A program made the position numbers and the translations under genes. From Epichloe hybrida (taxonomy: Eukaryota > Ascomycota > Sordariomycetes > Hypocreales > Clavicipitaceae): DNA of 64,000 nt. Each line of letters begins with the position of its first letter. Position 1 is the first letter of the stretch. Location of the stretch: positions 186,001-250,000 of the forward strand of contig JAFEKR010000051.1 of the NCBI GenBank assembly GCA_019022495.1, given 5' to 3'. Under the pieces are notes generated by a model. It saw nothing but the letters and a program-made list of their open reading frames with translations. It was not told where the DNA came from and did not search any database. This document shows, piece after piece, positions 1-11,500 of this stretch.

Positions 1-2271
1 TGGGATAGGAACCTTACGTACGAGAGGGCTTTGTGGATGGCGAGGGAGTTCAGAGCCAAGGGGGGTATGTTTTGACTCATCGAACAACTCTCATTCTTCT
101 TCTTCTTCTTCTTCTTCTTGTCCTTCTACGGGCGTCAGGGAGAGCGTCAACTGACATGGATAGCTAGTGAATATTGCGCTGGGCCCCAATGCCGGCCCCC
201 TTGGGCGCACGCCTCTTGGCGGACGAAACTGGGAGGGTTTCTCGGTAGACCCGTACTTGTCGGGGCGGTTGAATGCCGAGACGATCGTGGGGATGCAAGA
301 TGCTGGAGTCATGGCGAATCTCAAGGTGCGCCTTCGCCTTCTTTCACGACGGATGGAGAGACCAATCACAATACTAACGCCGCAATGTAGCACCTCATCG
401 CAAACGAGCAGGAGACGTACCGGCGTCCGTATTTCGGCGTCGAGGCAGCGTCCTCCAACATTGACGACAAGACTCTACACGAGTACTACCTCTGGCCGTT
501 CATGGACGGCGTCAGAGCTGGCGCCGCCTCCGTCATGTGCTCCTACAATCGGATCAACAACACGTATGGCTGTGAAAACAGCAAACTCATGAATGGAGTG
601 CTGAAAGGGGAGCTGGGCTTCCAGGGCTTCGTCATGCTCGACTGGAACGCCCAGCATACGCTGGACAGTGCCGACGCGGGTCTGGACATGCTCATGCCGT
701 CGGGGGGCTCTTGGGGCAACAACTTGACGGAGGCGGTGCGCAATGGCACTGTTGACGAGAAGAGGGTTGCGGACATGGCTACGAGGTATGGTTGCTTGCT
801 TGCTTGCGTCCTCGGAACACGAAAACGATCCGAGAAGAGCTGCGCACTGGAATGGAATGGAATGGGAATGGCTAAATTCTTGTTGGTCATGATAGAATTC
901 TAGCCGCGTGGTACCTCGTCGGCCAGGACAGGGATTTCCCTACGCCAGGAGTGGGCATGAAGAAGCTGACGGAGCCTCATGAGCCCATCGATGCGCGGGA
1001 CGTCCGATCGAAGCCTGTTCTTATGGAGGGTGCTCTCGCAGGACACGTGCTTGTGAAGAATGAAAAGCAGGCTTTGCCGCTGAGGGAGCCCAAGATGGTG
1101 TCCGTGTATGGGTACGATGCCACCGTGCCGGCGACCAAGAATGCCGACACGCTGTTTCAACTGGGATACATGTCCTCCAGGGAAATGGGCCAGGCTGTGC
1201 TCGGCAGGGAGCATCATTTCGATCAGGCAGCGAGGGGGGGGACCATCGTGGCAGGAGGACGAGCTGGGTCCAATGCACCGCCGTATATAAGCGATGTAGG
1301 TTTTCCTTCTTCTTTTTTTCCCCCAATACTGAGTCGCCTCGTAGCCCCTGAGTGCCATTCAGCAAAGGGCAAAAAAGGACAACACATGGGTCAACTGGGA
1401 GTTGTCCTCGTCGAACCCCGACGTCAACGGCGCCTCGCAAGCCTGTCTCGTCTTCATCAACGCCATGGCCACGGAGGGCTGGGACCGCGAAGGCCTGCAC
1501 GACGACTTCAGCGATGCTCTCGTCAAGAACGTCGCCGCCAAGTGCGCCAATACGATTGTTGTGATTCACGCAGCTGGTGTTCGGCTTGTCGACCAGTGGA
1601 TCGAGCACCCCAACGTCACGGCCGTCGTCATCGCCCATCTGCCGGGCCAGGATAGCGGCAAAGCCCTCGTCAGCTTGCTGTGGGGAGAGGACAACTTCTC
1701 TGGCAAGCTCCCGTATACGCTTGCCAGGAACGAATCCGACTACCCCGTGTATGCGCCGTGCGGAAGGGGGCGGGATAATACGACGAGCCCGCAGTGCGAC
1801 TACACAGAGGGTGTGTATCTCGACTACAGGGCCTTTGACGCGAGGAACATGACGCCCAGATACGAGTTCGGTTACGGCCTGAGCTACACGTCCTTTTCGT
1901 ACAGCGACTTGGTGCTATCGACCGTCGAGGGACTGTGCGCGTCGTCGAGCAGTGGTACGAACCTGTGGGACGTGGTTGCCACGGCGCAAGTCACGGTGAG
2001 GAATTCCGGGACCGTGGCCGGCGAGGAGGTCGCTCAGTTGTATTTGGGCATTCCCGGGGCGCCTCCTAGGCAGCTCCGCGGGTTTGAAAAGGTGAAGCTT
2101 GCGCCGGGACAGGATGCCACGGCGCGCTTTGAGCTGACGAGGCGGGATTTGAGCGCGTGGCATGTTGGGATGCAGACGTGGGTGTTGCAGGACGGCGAGT
2201 ACGAGGTCTTTGTGGGAGCGAGTAGTCGGGATATACGACTGAACGGGGTGATTGCCGTGAATGATGAGTAG
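1..2271 (+). CDS. GH3 beta-glucosidase, 5'-truncated by the window edge
   Basis: Glycoside hydrolase family 3 enzyme, probably a beta-glucosidase releasing glucose from cello-oligosaccharides or glucosides. Exons read as 1-64, 168-325, 391-785, 896-1295 and 1345-2271, giving 647 visible residues. Fungal GH3 beta-glucosidases usually have about 750-870, so the signal peptide and first part of the TIM barrel lie outside the window. Visible marks are GPNAGPLGR after the first intron, the nucleophile region [15 protein letters not shown] (Asp at 640-642), [13 protein letters not shown] across the third intron, the second alpha/beta domain with [15 protein letters not shown], and a C-terminal fibronectin-III-like domain (about 2000-2250). 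The residue before the catalytic Asp is Leu where the family usually has Ser or Thr. Intron 1 contains a CTT microsatellite. It is convergent with the next gene, with only 121 bp between the stop codons. The family call is firm; the substrate is inferred. Confidence 0.9.
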
Positions 2272-2392
2272 ATGTCCAATTTCTTTATGCAACAATTGCG
2301 TTGTAATGTAATGTGATGTAGATCAGAGAGACGAGATCCCCCCCACCAATGACTGACTCCATGGATATCACAATTAGCTTCACACGCTTGCT

Positions 2393-2972
2393 TCACCACC
2401 ACGACTTCTTCTTCGGCGCCTCCTCCACTTTCGTTGCCGCCTCCCCAGTCTTGCGTGCCTTGTCGAGCACGCCGACCTTGGCTTCTAAATCGGCTATCTC
2501 GGCTGACAGTCGACATGTGTTAGTTCTTTCTTTGTTTCCCCCCACCCTCGTTCTCGGTTCTTGTTGACATACGTCCATCGTGTTACGATGCCTGGGGGGG
2601 GGATTTCGGCAGGGTTCGTACCATCCGTCTTTTGTTGGTGCTCGTCCGTCTCGAGCTTCACCCAGCCCCAGTAAAAGAATTGGTAGGTGAAGACGGCGAT
2701 TACCAGCGTTTTGGCAATCGGCCGAGTGAAGGTCTTGTAGAATCGGGACTGCTTACTCCTGTGCATTAGCGCTTTCTCTTCTTGTTCCTGACCATGATGA
2801 TTGATGTCCTGTGAGGAGAAGCCGTTTGTTTGTCAGCCGGAATGCGAGTTGCACCTACGGTCGGCCCAGGCTGTTTCGACGCCGTCGCATACGTCCGCCT
2901 TGGTAATCGCAGTGCTTGAGGGTGTGTCTGACGCGACGCGGTCGTCGCGATTGGCCGAGCTGTTCTTTGCAT
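2393..2972 (-). CDS. INA17/AIM43-like mitochondrial inner-membrane assembly protein
   Basis: Small predicted mitochondrial protein of 136 aa from three exons: 2972-2859, 2808-2622 and 2502-2393. The N-terminus is a classical presequence (MQRTARPIATTASRQ with RRTYATAS following). A single membrane segment comes next (PIAKTLVIAVFTYQFFYWGW), then KLETDEHQQK, a short coiled coil (AEIADLEAKVGVLDKARK) and a Trp-rich end KKKSWW. This topology, the W-x-KLE-x-x-E motif after the membrane span and the tryptophan-rich terminus resemble INA17 (Aim43), which assists F1Fo-ATP synthase peripheral-stalk assembly in yeast. Introns at 2809-2858 and 2503-2621 have good consensus and restore one frame. The exon model is solid; the family assignment rests on topology and short motifs, so it is moderate. 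It is divergent from the RAMP4 gene. Confidence 0.6.
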
Positions 2973-3452
2973 CGTCGTGGTGGGTGTGGAATCGCGGATG
3001 ATGATTTTCGGAATTACTCGAGACCCGCTGTAGATCTTTTTGCGAGCTCGGTCCTGTGGCGGTGCAGCTTCTCCCCACCACCGTGGCGCGTGGCTTCTCC
3101 TCACAGGGCTGCCCCTTCCCTCCCTTGCTTGCAGTTGACGACAACATGTCCACGTCTCATCCTTGTCCATCCCCGAGAAGCCAAGGACACGGGTTCGCAC
3201 GATCCGTCGGGTTCAACTTACGTCCTGAACGAACACATCTACACCAACCGCTGCTAAATTGTGCGCCCATTGCCTTCATCCGAACCTCCTCCTTCTTTTT
3301 TTATTTCTCAATTTAAAACAGTTTCTTAATTTAAGAAAGAACGTCAAGCTCCATCTATCTGTTGATCAGAGCTCTCTTCGCTCCTCCCCTCCACAATCCG
3401 TCTTATATTCCGACTATTTGAGATACGAATAATTCATCAACCACCTGACGAA
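2973..3452. other. Divergent promoter region, INA17-like / RAMP4
   Basis: 480-bp intergenic stretch between two divergent start codons. It holds pyrimidine-rich tracts near 3280-3400 that suit a fungal promoter or 5' UTR. No further gene was recognised. Confidence 0.5.
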
Positions 3453-4026
3453 ATGGTACGCTGTCTTGCCAATACGCCTCTGCGCTGGTCTCCCTCCCTC
3501 ATTCATTCTACTTGATCAGAACCATGGATTGACCAAGTTCAATCTCCTGCAGGCCCAAACACTCGAGCAGCGCCGACGAAACGCAAAGTTCGCCAAGGGC
3601 CAGGAGGCCCGCATGGGCAAGTCAGACGACCAGACCAAGAAGCGAGTCAAGGAGACGCCCAAGTCGCCCATCTCTCCTGTTTGGATTGGTTAGTTTCCGC
3701 TGTCATTCAATCTGTCATTGGGTTTCATGTGGTCACAATGCCACATGGGCTGGCTTCCGCTTTATTTGATTGGACTCGCGAAGAGGCATGTTGGCCCGTC
3801 TAGCCTGTGATGCGCTTCCTGCAAACTTGGACGGAGTGAGATGCAATTGCGTTCCGCTCCGCAGGTTGCACATGCAATAATCATCCAGGGGCCCATTACA
3901 CCCGCACTCCTACCAAGCTCATCTTTGCACAATGAACCGGCGCGGTCTAACAAGGTCACAGGTGTTCTCGGCTTCATCGTCTTCGGCGGCCTACTTTTCG
4001 AGGGCCTCTCCCGCATGTTCAGCTAG
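3453..4026 (+). CDS. RAMP4/SERP stress-associated ER membrane protein (Ysy6-type)
   Basis: A 67-aa tail-anchored ER protein. RAMP4 associates with the Sec61 translocon and stabilises membrane proteins during ER stress. Exons are 3453-3455 (the ATG alone), 3553-3688 and 3962-4026. The protein begins M-AQTLEQRRRNAKFAKGQEA, followed by RMGKSDDQTKKRVKETPKSP and the C-terminal anchor VLGFIVFGGLLFEGLSRMF. This is a near-complete match to the family pattern in both length and sequence. The first intron (3456-3552) follows the start codon directly. The second (3689-3961, 273 nt) is the longer one and splits a Gly codon. An AATAAA at 4071-4076 lies 45 nt past the stop and could direct polyadenylation. 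Confidence 0.92.
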
Positions 4027-5025
4027 ACGAACCTAGCTGGATCCATGCGAAAATCAACCTGGAAAAATTAAATAAAAATAAAAGGGGGGAGGGCCAGGCG
4101 AAAAGTGAGGGCATACACAGAAAGCAAAATCCAGTTGGCTCATGCGCATTGCTGAGCAATCACCATTTCAGCAATCTTAGGCATGTCAACAGCCAGTCCG
4201 ATGAGTATGAAAGAATATCAAAAATATGTCTGACAAGCAAGTTTTCACTTGCCAGTCTTTTTGAATTGAGGCATTCGCATTTTGCGCCACCCCGCGCAAG
4301 ATGGTGTACAGATATTACTCTTCGTCTCTCTTTTCTTCTCTTCCCTTGGCCAAGTCAATGCAGTTTTTTTCCGTCATTGACAGCATGTACATAAAAAGCA
4401 ATCCTGCTACTTCTTTTGTATTTAGCGACAACACAGGGACCACTTACGAGGTTTTTTTTCTTAAATCTCATTCATATACTTTGCTCGACTTCGTCCGCCT
4501 TGTCTCTTCCCAGACATGATGAAGCAACGTCCATCAAGTAATTGCAGTTTTTTCGTTATGCCTCGTTGCCGCCGTCAGACAGACGAATCTTCCAGAACGC
4601 ATACTGAGACTAGTCCTGAAATGAGTGAAGTCGCAAGAATGGCACATGACAAGGACAAGCACTTTGTAAAGCGACGGAGTCAAATCCATGGACATGGGCT
4701 CGCTCGTAGCATTTCGCCATTCACTGCCCTGAAACAATTCAACTAGGGCGAGGGTGAATGTAATCTGGCACCGACTACTCGACTCCTCCCCTCATGCAAT
4801 GCACTTGTGCTCCGTCCAAAGATTCTTGGTGCAAGAGCAATTAGATTCATGGTATCAGCCCCTTTTGTCTCCCTTTTCTTTCCATCCATCATACACCGTG
4901 CGCCAAAATGGCAAAAAAAAAATATATATATATATATATGGATTCAATGACGCATCACCGTGCCCACCAAAATCATCATGCGGGCCGAGGCAAAGCTTTA
5001 ATGGATAAAACGGGTCCAAGGTAAA
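4027..5025. other. Convergent intergenic region with (TA)n microsatellite
   Basis: 999 bp between two convergent genes, expected to hold both 3' UTRs. There is an AATAAA at 4071-4076 and a TA dinucleotide run at 4921-4939. Short open frames here have no coding character that I can support. Confidence 0.5.
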
Positions 5026-6201
5026 TCAAGCGCCGAGGCCCCTGCGCTGGCCAGTGCCTTCAGCTTTGGCCTTCATGCCCGCCTCGAATTGGCGCTGGAT
5101 ATCGGCCTCGGCCTTGATTGAGTCTGACTTGGTGTTGGTCATCGGGCCTGAAGTCGAGGCGCCGCCTTTCTTCCCCCCACCGAGAAGTCTCATGAACTTG
5201 CTCTGGCGGAGAGAACCTCCTTCGAGTCCACCAACGTTCCATTGTTCCGCCGCTCCGACAGCGGGCTCTTCCTTCTTCTTTGTGTTCTTCGCTTCTTTCG
5301 TCTTTTGTTTCTTCTTCGTGTCTTTTACAACCTCGGCCTCTGACTCGGATTCGCTGCTGCTCGTGTCATCTGAATCCGAGCTTTCCTCAATCGCGGCCTT
5401 CTTACTCTTTTTCGGTGTCAACCCTTCTTGTTTGATGGAAACATCTTTGGCGGCATCGCTTTCTCGGCGGCGCTTCTTTTTCGTGCCTTCCACTTTGGTG
5501 GCAGCAGCGGACTTGACTGACACACCTCCATCGGAGCCTGATGGAGCAGAGGTAGACTTGGATGAAGACGAAGATGACGTCTTGGAAGAATCGTCACTAT
5601 CGTCTCCGGAAGCAGAGGCTTCGTCGTCCTTCTCCTTCTTCGCGTCGGCCAACTGCATCACGCGCATTAGCCACGGGGTCTCGCCAGTTCGGGATTTTTT
5701 TTTTTCCTTGGGGGGGGAGGGTGTCGAATGAAGCATGCGTATGCGTGTGTCTCCCTTCTGCTCGGAAAAAGACGATGCGGCGCATTCGACCTCGGTTGAG
5801 AGCACATACCTTCTTGGCTTCCGTCAATTGTCTGTATTGCTCAGCAGCCTTCTTTGCCTCGGCGAGGAGTTTGTTGCCCTGTATTTCCAGCCTCTTGGAT
5901 CTTTTGAGAAGCTGCTCTCGTTGCTTTTCCTGTCGTTCGGGCGCCTTGGCGAGAGCCTTGGCCTTCTTCAAGGCCTTCTTCTCCTCCTTGGTCCTGGATA
6001 CCAATTCATTGTTGACTCTGCGGCTTCGCTTCGCCTTCTGCTTGCTGAGTTTCTTCTCTCTTTTTTTTTCTGCACGTGTTCCCCAAAATGATGGGCCTTC
6101 GTGTCAGCAATATTATTTTCAAGCATGTCTACGGTAGACTGTGTTTAGAATGCTTTGCAGAGTGGCTGCGTACCTTTTTTCAGAGCCTTTCCGGTACCCA
6201 T
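5026..6201 (-). CDS. SMAP-domain, lysine-rich nucleolar-type protein
   Basis: Protein of 304 aa from exons 6201-6174, 6069-5810 and 5652-5026. The first 95 residues are Lys/Arg/Glu-rich and probably form a coiled coil with nuclear or nucleolar targeting (MGTGKALKK, then KKAKALAKAPERQEKQREQL). The middle is a Ser/Asp/Glu-rich low-complexity segment broken by lysine clusters. The C-terminal part carries the small-acidic-protein (SMAP) signature WNVGGLEGGSLRQSKFMRLLGG (shown in two parts here: WNVGGLEGG and RQSKFMRLLGG), as in vertebrate SMAP and KNOP1-like proteins. The biochemical role is unknown; a nucleolar location is inferred from composition. The first intron (6070-6173) has a GCTGAC branch point, and exon 3 begins after ATGCAG at 5653. 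The gene is followed by the mS41 gene on the same strand about 1.1 kb upstream. Confidence 0.8.
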
Positions 6202-7277
6202 TTTGTTCCGACCCTGATTGAGGGGATGGACTGGCAAGGATGAGAACAATTCTGGTTCGCAATCACTGTAAACCCGGCAATTGCGTGAGCCTATTCCTCA
6301 CTTACAGTTTTTCTTTTTTGGCCGTGCTTTGGAGGGGCATGTCAGGCCAAAAAAAAAGACGAGCCCGGATTTTGCCGGGCGGTGAAACAGCTGGACCTCC
6401 AATGATCGACATGAGACATGAAACACGACTGAACCAACAAGTACAGAGTACACCCCACGGTACATACATGTAAACAGCCAGTGCAGTTCTGTTGGAACAG
6501 GCATGATATCAATTTATTGCTGTCAGGCAGTCTTATCGCTATGCACACCAAGCCGGAACATACATAACATCAACTCCAATAGCTCCAAAGAGGAAGAGGC
6601 CTCTTGGTGTGCATAGCGTTAAGACTGTCTGTGAGGTAGAATTGCGCCTTGGGTTGCTCTTTTATGACTCTTGCGCCTATTTAGATAAAGCTTATTATAG
6701 AGGGGTACAATCACCCTCACCCCCAGCAAGGCTAATAAGTAAGGCTCTCTTGTGGTCCGTCCAGCACATTAATCGCAAAAGTGGTACACGGAGGGAAGCT
6801 GTCGCCAGACCTTATGCAGGTCCCAAGTCAGGCCTCCTCAAGGGGCTCAGGAGTCAGAAGCCCACAACCAAAAGTATGTACGAAAGGAAAGAAGGAAAGA
6901 GGCGTCCACCACACCAAAACCAACCCTGCCGAACACTGAGTCTCTAGTGTGTTTTCGCTGCAAAAGCCTGGATCATACCTAAAACGGGAAGATGGCACAG
7001 CGCGAGATTGGCTGTCCAAATGTGGTAGAGGGAAACACGAGGGCGCTAGAGGACTTGTCTTTAAGTTGAGGTCTTTCCGCGGCTTGGAAGTGTCATGATA
7101 TTGACATCCCGTAGGTGATTTCTCCATTCGGCACCTCGAGATCGTGTCACAGTGTTTGACGGCCCAACAGCCCCATTTTTGCCGAGGATACAAAATCTAA
7201 AAATACAACGGCCATGCCGGCAAGATTTACAGCCCCGGGACTCCCTTATCAACCTTCTAGTCAGTCACACAAGCACA
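6202..7277. other. Intergenic region containing a long inverted repeat
   Basis: 1076 bp between two minus-strand genes. It carries a near-perfect inverted repeat (listed separately) and no recognisable coding sequence. The 5' part (6202-6400) probably holds the promoter of the SMAP gene and the right part the 3' UTR of the mS41 gene. Confidence 0.5.
6528..6627. repeat. Inverted repeat, 25-bp arms with 50-bp spacer
   Basis: The left arm 6528-6552 (core CTTATCGCTATGCACACCAA) and the right arm 6603-6627 are reverse complements with one mismatch in 25 positions. With further mismatches the match extends to about 6524 and 6631. The arms could form a stem of 25 or more base pairs in RNA or be the termini of a tiny MITE-like relic. 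No target duplication was recognised. Confidence 0.75.
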
Positions 7278-7970
7278 TTACATCTTCGCCATCATCTCAG
7301 CCTCCCGCTCTGCTCTGCGCTCTGTGGAGCGACGCTTGAAGCGAACCTCTGCCCTGCGACGCTCACCACCATCAATCTTTCTTCCTTGGCGTTTCTCCCA
7401 CATGCCCTCTATGACTTTGACGACAGCACCGGCTTCCTCTGGAAGTGGCGTGGCGTAGGGACCAGCTATTGACTTGAGACCGCGGACCGTGTAGCCCTTT
7501 GGTCGTGGTAGGCTTTCCGCAGCTGCGGCACCGCTGCCATCTTCGCCGCTCGGAATATTGACTACCCATTTCGCGTCACTGACGACCGAAGCGGGCGGTG
7601 TGGCTACCTTCAAGAGGGCCTGCCCGTCGTTGACGAATTTGAAGTCTCCTCCAGGGCCGAGCGCCCCCTTGCGGTACCGCTGCATCCATTGGAGCAGGTA
7701 TCTTCGATTCCGTGGAGGCTCAATACCGAGTTCTTTGAGTTCAAGCGACGTGAGGGAGAAGAGAGATTCCCATGAGGGGAACTTGGAGGCGTGCTTGTTG
7801 AGGCCACGCCCAATGAGAGTCAGGAAGGTTGGGACGTCGGGGACGAAGGGTCGCGGCTGGGGGATCGCATGTGGTGGTCTCGTTTTATGAAGTAATCTAT
7901 TCTGCACGTTTTTGAGGCAAGTGTTTGGGGCGAAGAGGCGAAATGAAGCTCGGAGTGTGGGAGCTTTCAT
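7278..7970 (-). CDS. Mitochondrial small-subunit ribosomal protein mS41 (Fyv4 / IGR motif)
   Basis: Single-exon protein of 230 aa. The N-terminus is basic and acid-free (MKAPTLRASFRLFAPNTCLK), as in a mitochondrial presequence. Residues about 49-102 form the IGR-motif domain: FLTLIGRGLNKHASKF, then LFSLTSLELKELGI and RRYLLQWMQRYRKG. This domain defines the Fyv4/mS41 family of the mitochondrial 37S subunit. The tail is Arg/Glu-rich (RFKRRSTERRAEREAEMMAK). The frame stays open further upstream, but the ATG at 7970 was chosen because the presequence starts there; the upstream extension contains a poly-Lys run from a T-tract and is not credible. It is divergently oriented to the SNF2/RING helicase gene. 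Confidence 0.85.
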   Translation of the reverse strand: MKAPTLRASFRLFAPNTCLKNVQNRLLHKTRPPHAIPQPRPFVPDVPTFLTLIGRGLNKHASKFPSWESLFSLTSLELKELGIEPPRNRRYLLQWMQRYRKGALGPGGDFKFVNDGQALLKVATPPASVVSDAKWVVNIPSGEDGSGAAAAESLPRPKGYTVRGLKSIAGPYATPLPEEAGAVVKVIEGMWEKRQGRKIDGGERRRAEVRFKRRSTERRAEREAEMMAKM

Positions 7971-8520
7971 GATGCTGTCAAAAGTCGTTAGCATCCAGGG
8001 TTGATGCGGCGAGAATCTACGATGATCGAGGCCCCAATGCAACTGGAAAGATCGTTTTTTTTTTTTTTTTTTTTTGCAGTGGGAAAGAACATACGCTGAG
8101 GAATGATGGCTTGGCAAGATGTGCCGCGCCAATTGCCTGTATTGGTGGTTGATATTGGCTTATTTCAAATCGCTTTGTCCAAGCGTCCTGGCGAGGGGGC
8201 CATCATCAAAGTCGAAATTCGTTACCTAGAATCCTTATGTAAGCAAGGCTGGTCTTTTTTTCCGGGGTATCAATTGTGGCGTTGTTCATCTTTGATTGGT
8301 TCCTGCGAGCCGGGTGGTGCGCAGCCAGTCGTTCGGCTGAGGCTTGGCGCGCCGAGTGTAAGGCAGCTGCCGACTTCACTACTTCCCTCATTTCTTCTTC
8401 ATTCTTCTCTCACTCCCGACTCGCGCACGAGAAGAATGTTCAAGATGAAATGACTGTGAAGGCTGAAGTTTTCGAGCGGAACGAGACAAACATTCATTAC
8501 TGTCTCGCTCTGTATGCAAA
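7971..8520. other. Divergent promoter region, mS41 / SNF2-RING helicase
   Basis: 550 bp between divergent start codons, containing a T-tract at about 8056-8075. It probably holds both promoters. No other feature was recognised. Confidence 0.5.
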
Positions 8521-11500
8521 ATGCCTAAGAAAGCTGCGAAGCGACGACCACTGAAGGTGGCGACGCTATCAAGCTTAGAAGTAGCAATCGATGGTACGTG
8601 AATTCCGCCATGAATCTGCGCACGGAGCTGACTGTTACTCCCTATAGGCTCTATACCATCTACAGTCTCGGAATACTTTGCCACGTTTCCTTCGGAGAAC
8701 GGACATGGAGCTTCTGCCGATGTCGATCCTTCCCCGAAGCGTCGCAAAGTGAAGGCTGAACCCATTTGGCCAATTTGCGTCGCAAAAGGAGAGATCCAGT
8801 TCACTCGCCGCGTCCTTGAAAGAGATTGTGCCGCATTTGCAAAATCTTGCGAAAATGTGGCAGATTTCATGAGAATGACGTTGCCCCAGCCTGGGCAATT
8901 ACTCATATCATCTCGACCGAGAGCTCCGGTTGGCTTCTTATCGGTAATTTTTGCTTTGAGACCGGACGAAATAGACGAAAAGTCTGCTCTCATTCTTGAC
9001 GTTGGTGGCACAAATAATAAGAGGGACGGCCCAGGCGATGTTTGGATCGGGGCGGCGTTGACGTTGACATGTCGGGACGGCCTGATTACCTTTGATATAT
9101 CGCTCCAATTGAACTGGAACGAGACCCCTTCGCCTTATTGCTCACTTCCCAATTCGAATGAGAGGAAAATCACGAGTCGTCTGATTGACTGCTTTTGGCC
9201 CAATGCAGATCACGAGAACGAGTCAGCCTGGTCACCGACACATTTCTACGAAGCGGCACATGTTCCGTCCAAGGTTGGCAAAGTTGCGGACATTGTTGTT
9301 CCGGGTCTAGAGTCCACCCTGTTTCCGTATCAGAAACGCACACTGCAATGGCTTCTCGCCAGAGAGGGTGTGATGTGGTCGCAAGAAGAAGCCAGGCTTC
9401 AAGCCTTGTCAGCGAAATCACGATCAACTTCGGTCAACAGTTTTCGGACGGTGCAAGACGCCATCGGGAATGCCGTGTTTGTAAGCGACGTGTTTCAGAC
9501 CGTCACGAGGGACACCCTTCTTTACCAACAGGCGGATGAGCATGTGAAAGGGGGCATTCTCGCAGAAGAAATGGGGTTGGGAAAGACATTGGAGGTCCTA
9601 GGTCTTATTCTTCTACATGGTAGAACGAATTTCCAGACAGAACATAATGGCCAGGGTGCAGACGGGCTGGTACCTACGAGAGCTACTCTTATTGTCACTC
9701 CCGAGTCTCTGCGGCAACAGTGGTCCACAGAAATTGCGCGACATGCTCCCAGCTTGCGAGTCAAGCATTATCAAGGGTGCAAGAAAATTCGCGACGGGGA
9801 CGAGACAGCGATAATTGAGGAGCTCTGTGAATATGACGTGGTGATTACAACGTACTCTGTACTCTCTGCGGAGCTTCATTATGCGCTAGAACCGCCGCAG
9901 AGGTCTCGGCGGTTCGAGAGAGCATATCATCGTGCAACGTCGCCGTTGGTCAAGATATCGTGGTGGAGGCTATGCCTTGATGAAGCGCAAATGATCGAGA
10001 ATGGGTTCACCCAAGCAGCTTTCGTCGCTCGAGTTCTTCCTCGTACCAATGCGTGGGGCATCACTGGAACCCCAGTAAAGGATGATGTCAAAGACTTATT
10101 TGGGCTGTTACTATTTCTCAGATATGAACCGTACTGTTCTGCTTCTCAGGTATGGCAAAGCCTAATCACACAACACAAACGACTATTCCAGCAAATCTTC
10201 AACTCAATAGCTCTGCGACACACAAAATCTCTCGTTCGAGATGAGATTCTGCTGCCTCCGCAGAAGAGGTATGTTATTAGCATGCCATTCACTGCGGTCG
10301 AAGAACAACACTATCAGTCGCTTTTTAAAGACATGGCGGAGGAATGTGGGCTTGACGTCAATGGTACACCGAAAACAGACGATTGGGATCCAGAAAACTA
10401 CGAGGATGTCATGAGAATATGGCTAAATCGGCTACGTCAAACAACACTACATCCAGAAGTTGGCATTTACAGTCGCCGGCTTTTGGGCTACAATAAAGCA
10501 AGACCGATGAGAACCGTTGAGGAGGTGCTTACTGCCATGTTAGAACAGAGCGAAAACGCTCTCAGAACTGAAGAAAGAGCCTACCTGCTCACTCGCTTGA
10601 CAAGAGGCCAGCTGTACGAGAACAGTCCTCGCGTGAAGGAGGCCATGATACTGTGGCAGGATGTGAAAAAAGACACAGAAAGACTGGTATCAGATGCTAG
10701 GATAAAACTCAAGGATGCCATTCGCGAGCATGGTGGAGAGGAGGCTGTTAAACGAGCAGAAGAAAAAGATGAAGAAGAAGAGAGAATCCACGATTCGTCC
10801 GAGACGGACGATGACGAGCCCGATGAGTCGGAAACGAAGGGCAAAGTTGGTGAATGTCGTCGAAGGCTTCGGTCAGCGCTTGAGTTGCACCACAGAGCCG
10901 TTTTCTTCTGCGCAAACGCTGCTTTCCAGGTCAAGGATAATCAAGAGATGACCGAACCAGACTCGGAAGAGTTCCAGCGCTTAAAAAAGTTAGAAGACGA
11001 AGGGTACACTTCAGCCAAAGTTTTGAGGCAAGAGATCCTCAGAGAAAGTAATCGAAAAGCGACTCGATTCATGAACAAAATTCGTCGTATGGCCTCCAAA
11101 CAAACATTCACCGAAATACCTGAGCTCGTTATAAATCCCCAGAAGGGCATTGAAAGCGGTCGCATCGTGGACAATTTGGAAGTGCTCTATGGGGAGCTAA
11201 ATGAACAGGCAAACGTTGTCGATGAATGGCGCGAAGAAATTGTGCAGCTGCTCCTCCGACCATTAGTCGATGAAGACGAAGACGAAGACAAAGTCGAAGT
11301 CGAGATTACAGGAGAGGAGCTTGGAGACTCTGCCAAATTCCAAGATTTACTCATGGTTTACGTGACTACTCTGAGAGCTGCAATTGCTGACCGCCAAGAC
11401 GCAATATCCGGGCAGACGAATGAACTTGCCAAACATGAAACGGAGACGTCACTCAAGTTGGCAAAAGCTGGCAATGGTCCTGCGCCGGAGAAGATGGCGG

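Noticed and set aside
2749..2792. 44-nt intron in the INA17-like gene (alternative model)
   Set aside because: It could join the presequence to the membrane segment, but an intron at 2809-2858 with GTAGGT, a CTGAC branch point and CACAG gives one frame with better signals and no need for such a short intron.
4921..4939. TA repeat as a TATA promoter element
   Set aside because: It lies between convergent genes, so a microsatellite is the simpler explanation.
5054..5731. 225-codon open frame antisense to the SMAP-domain gene
   Set aside because: Its Ser/Phe-rich composition is the reverse complement of Lys/Glu/Ser codons; the minus-strand gene has the splice sites and the SMAP motif.
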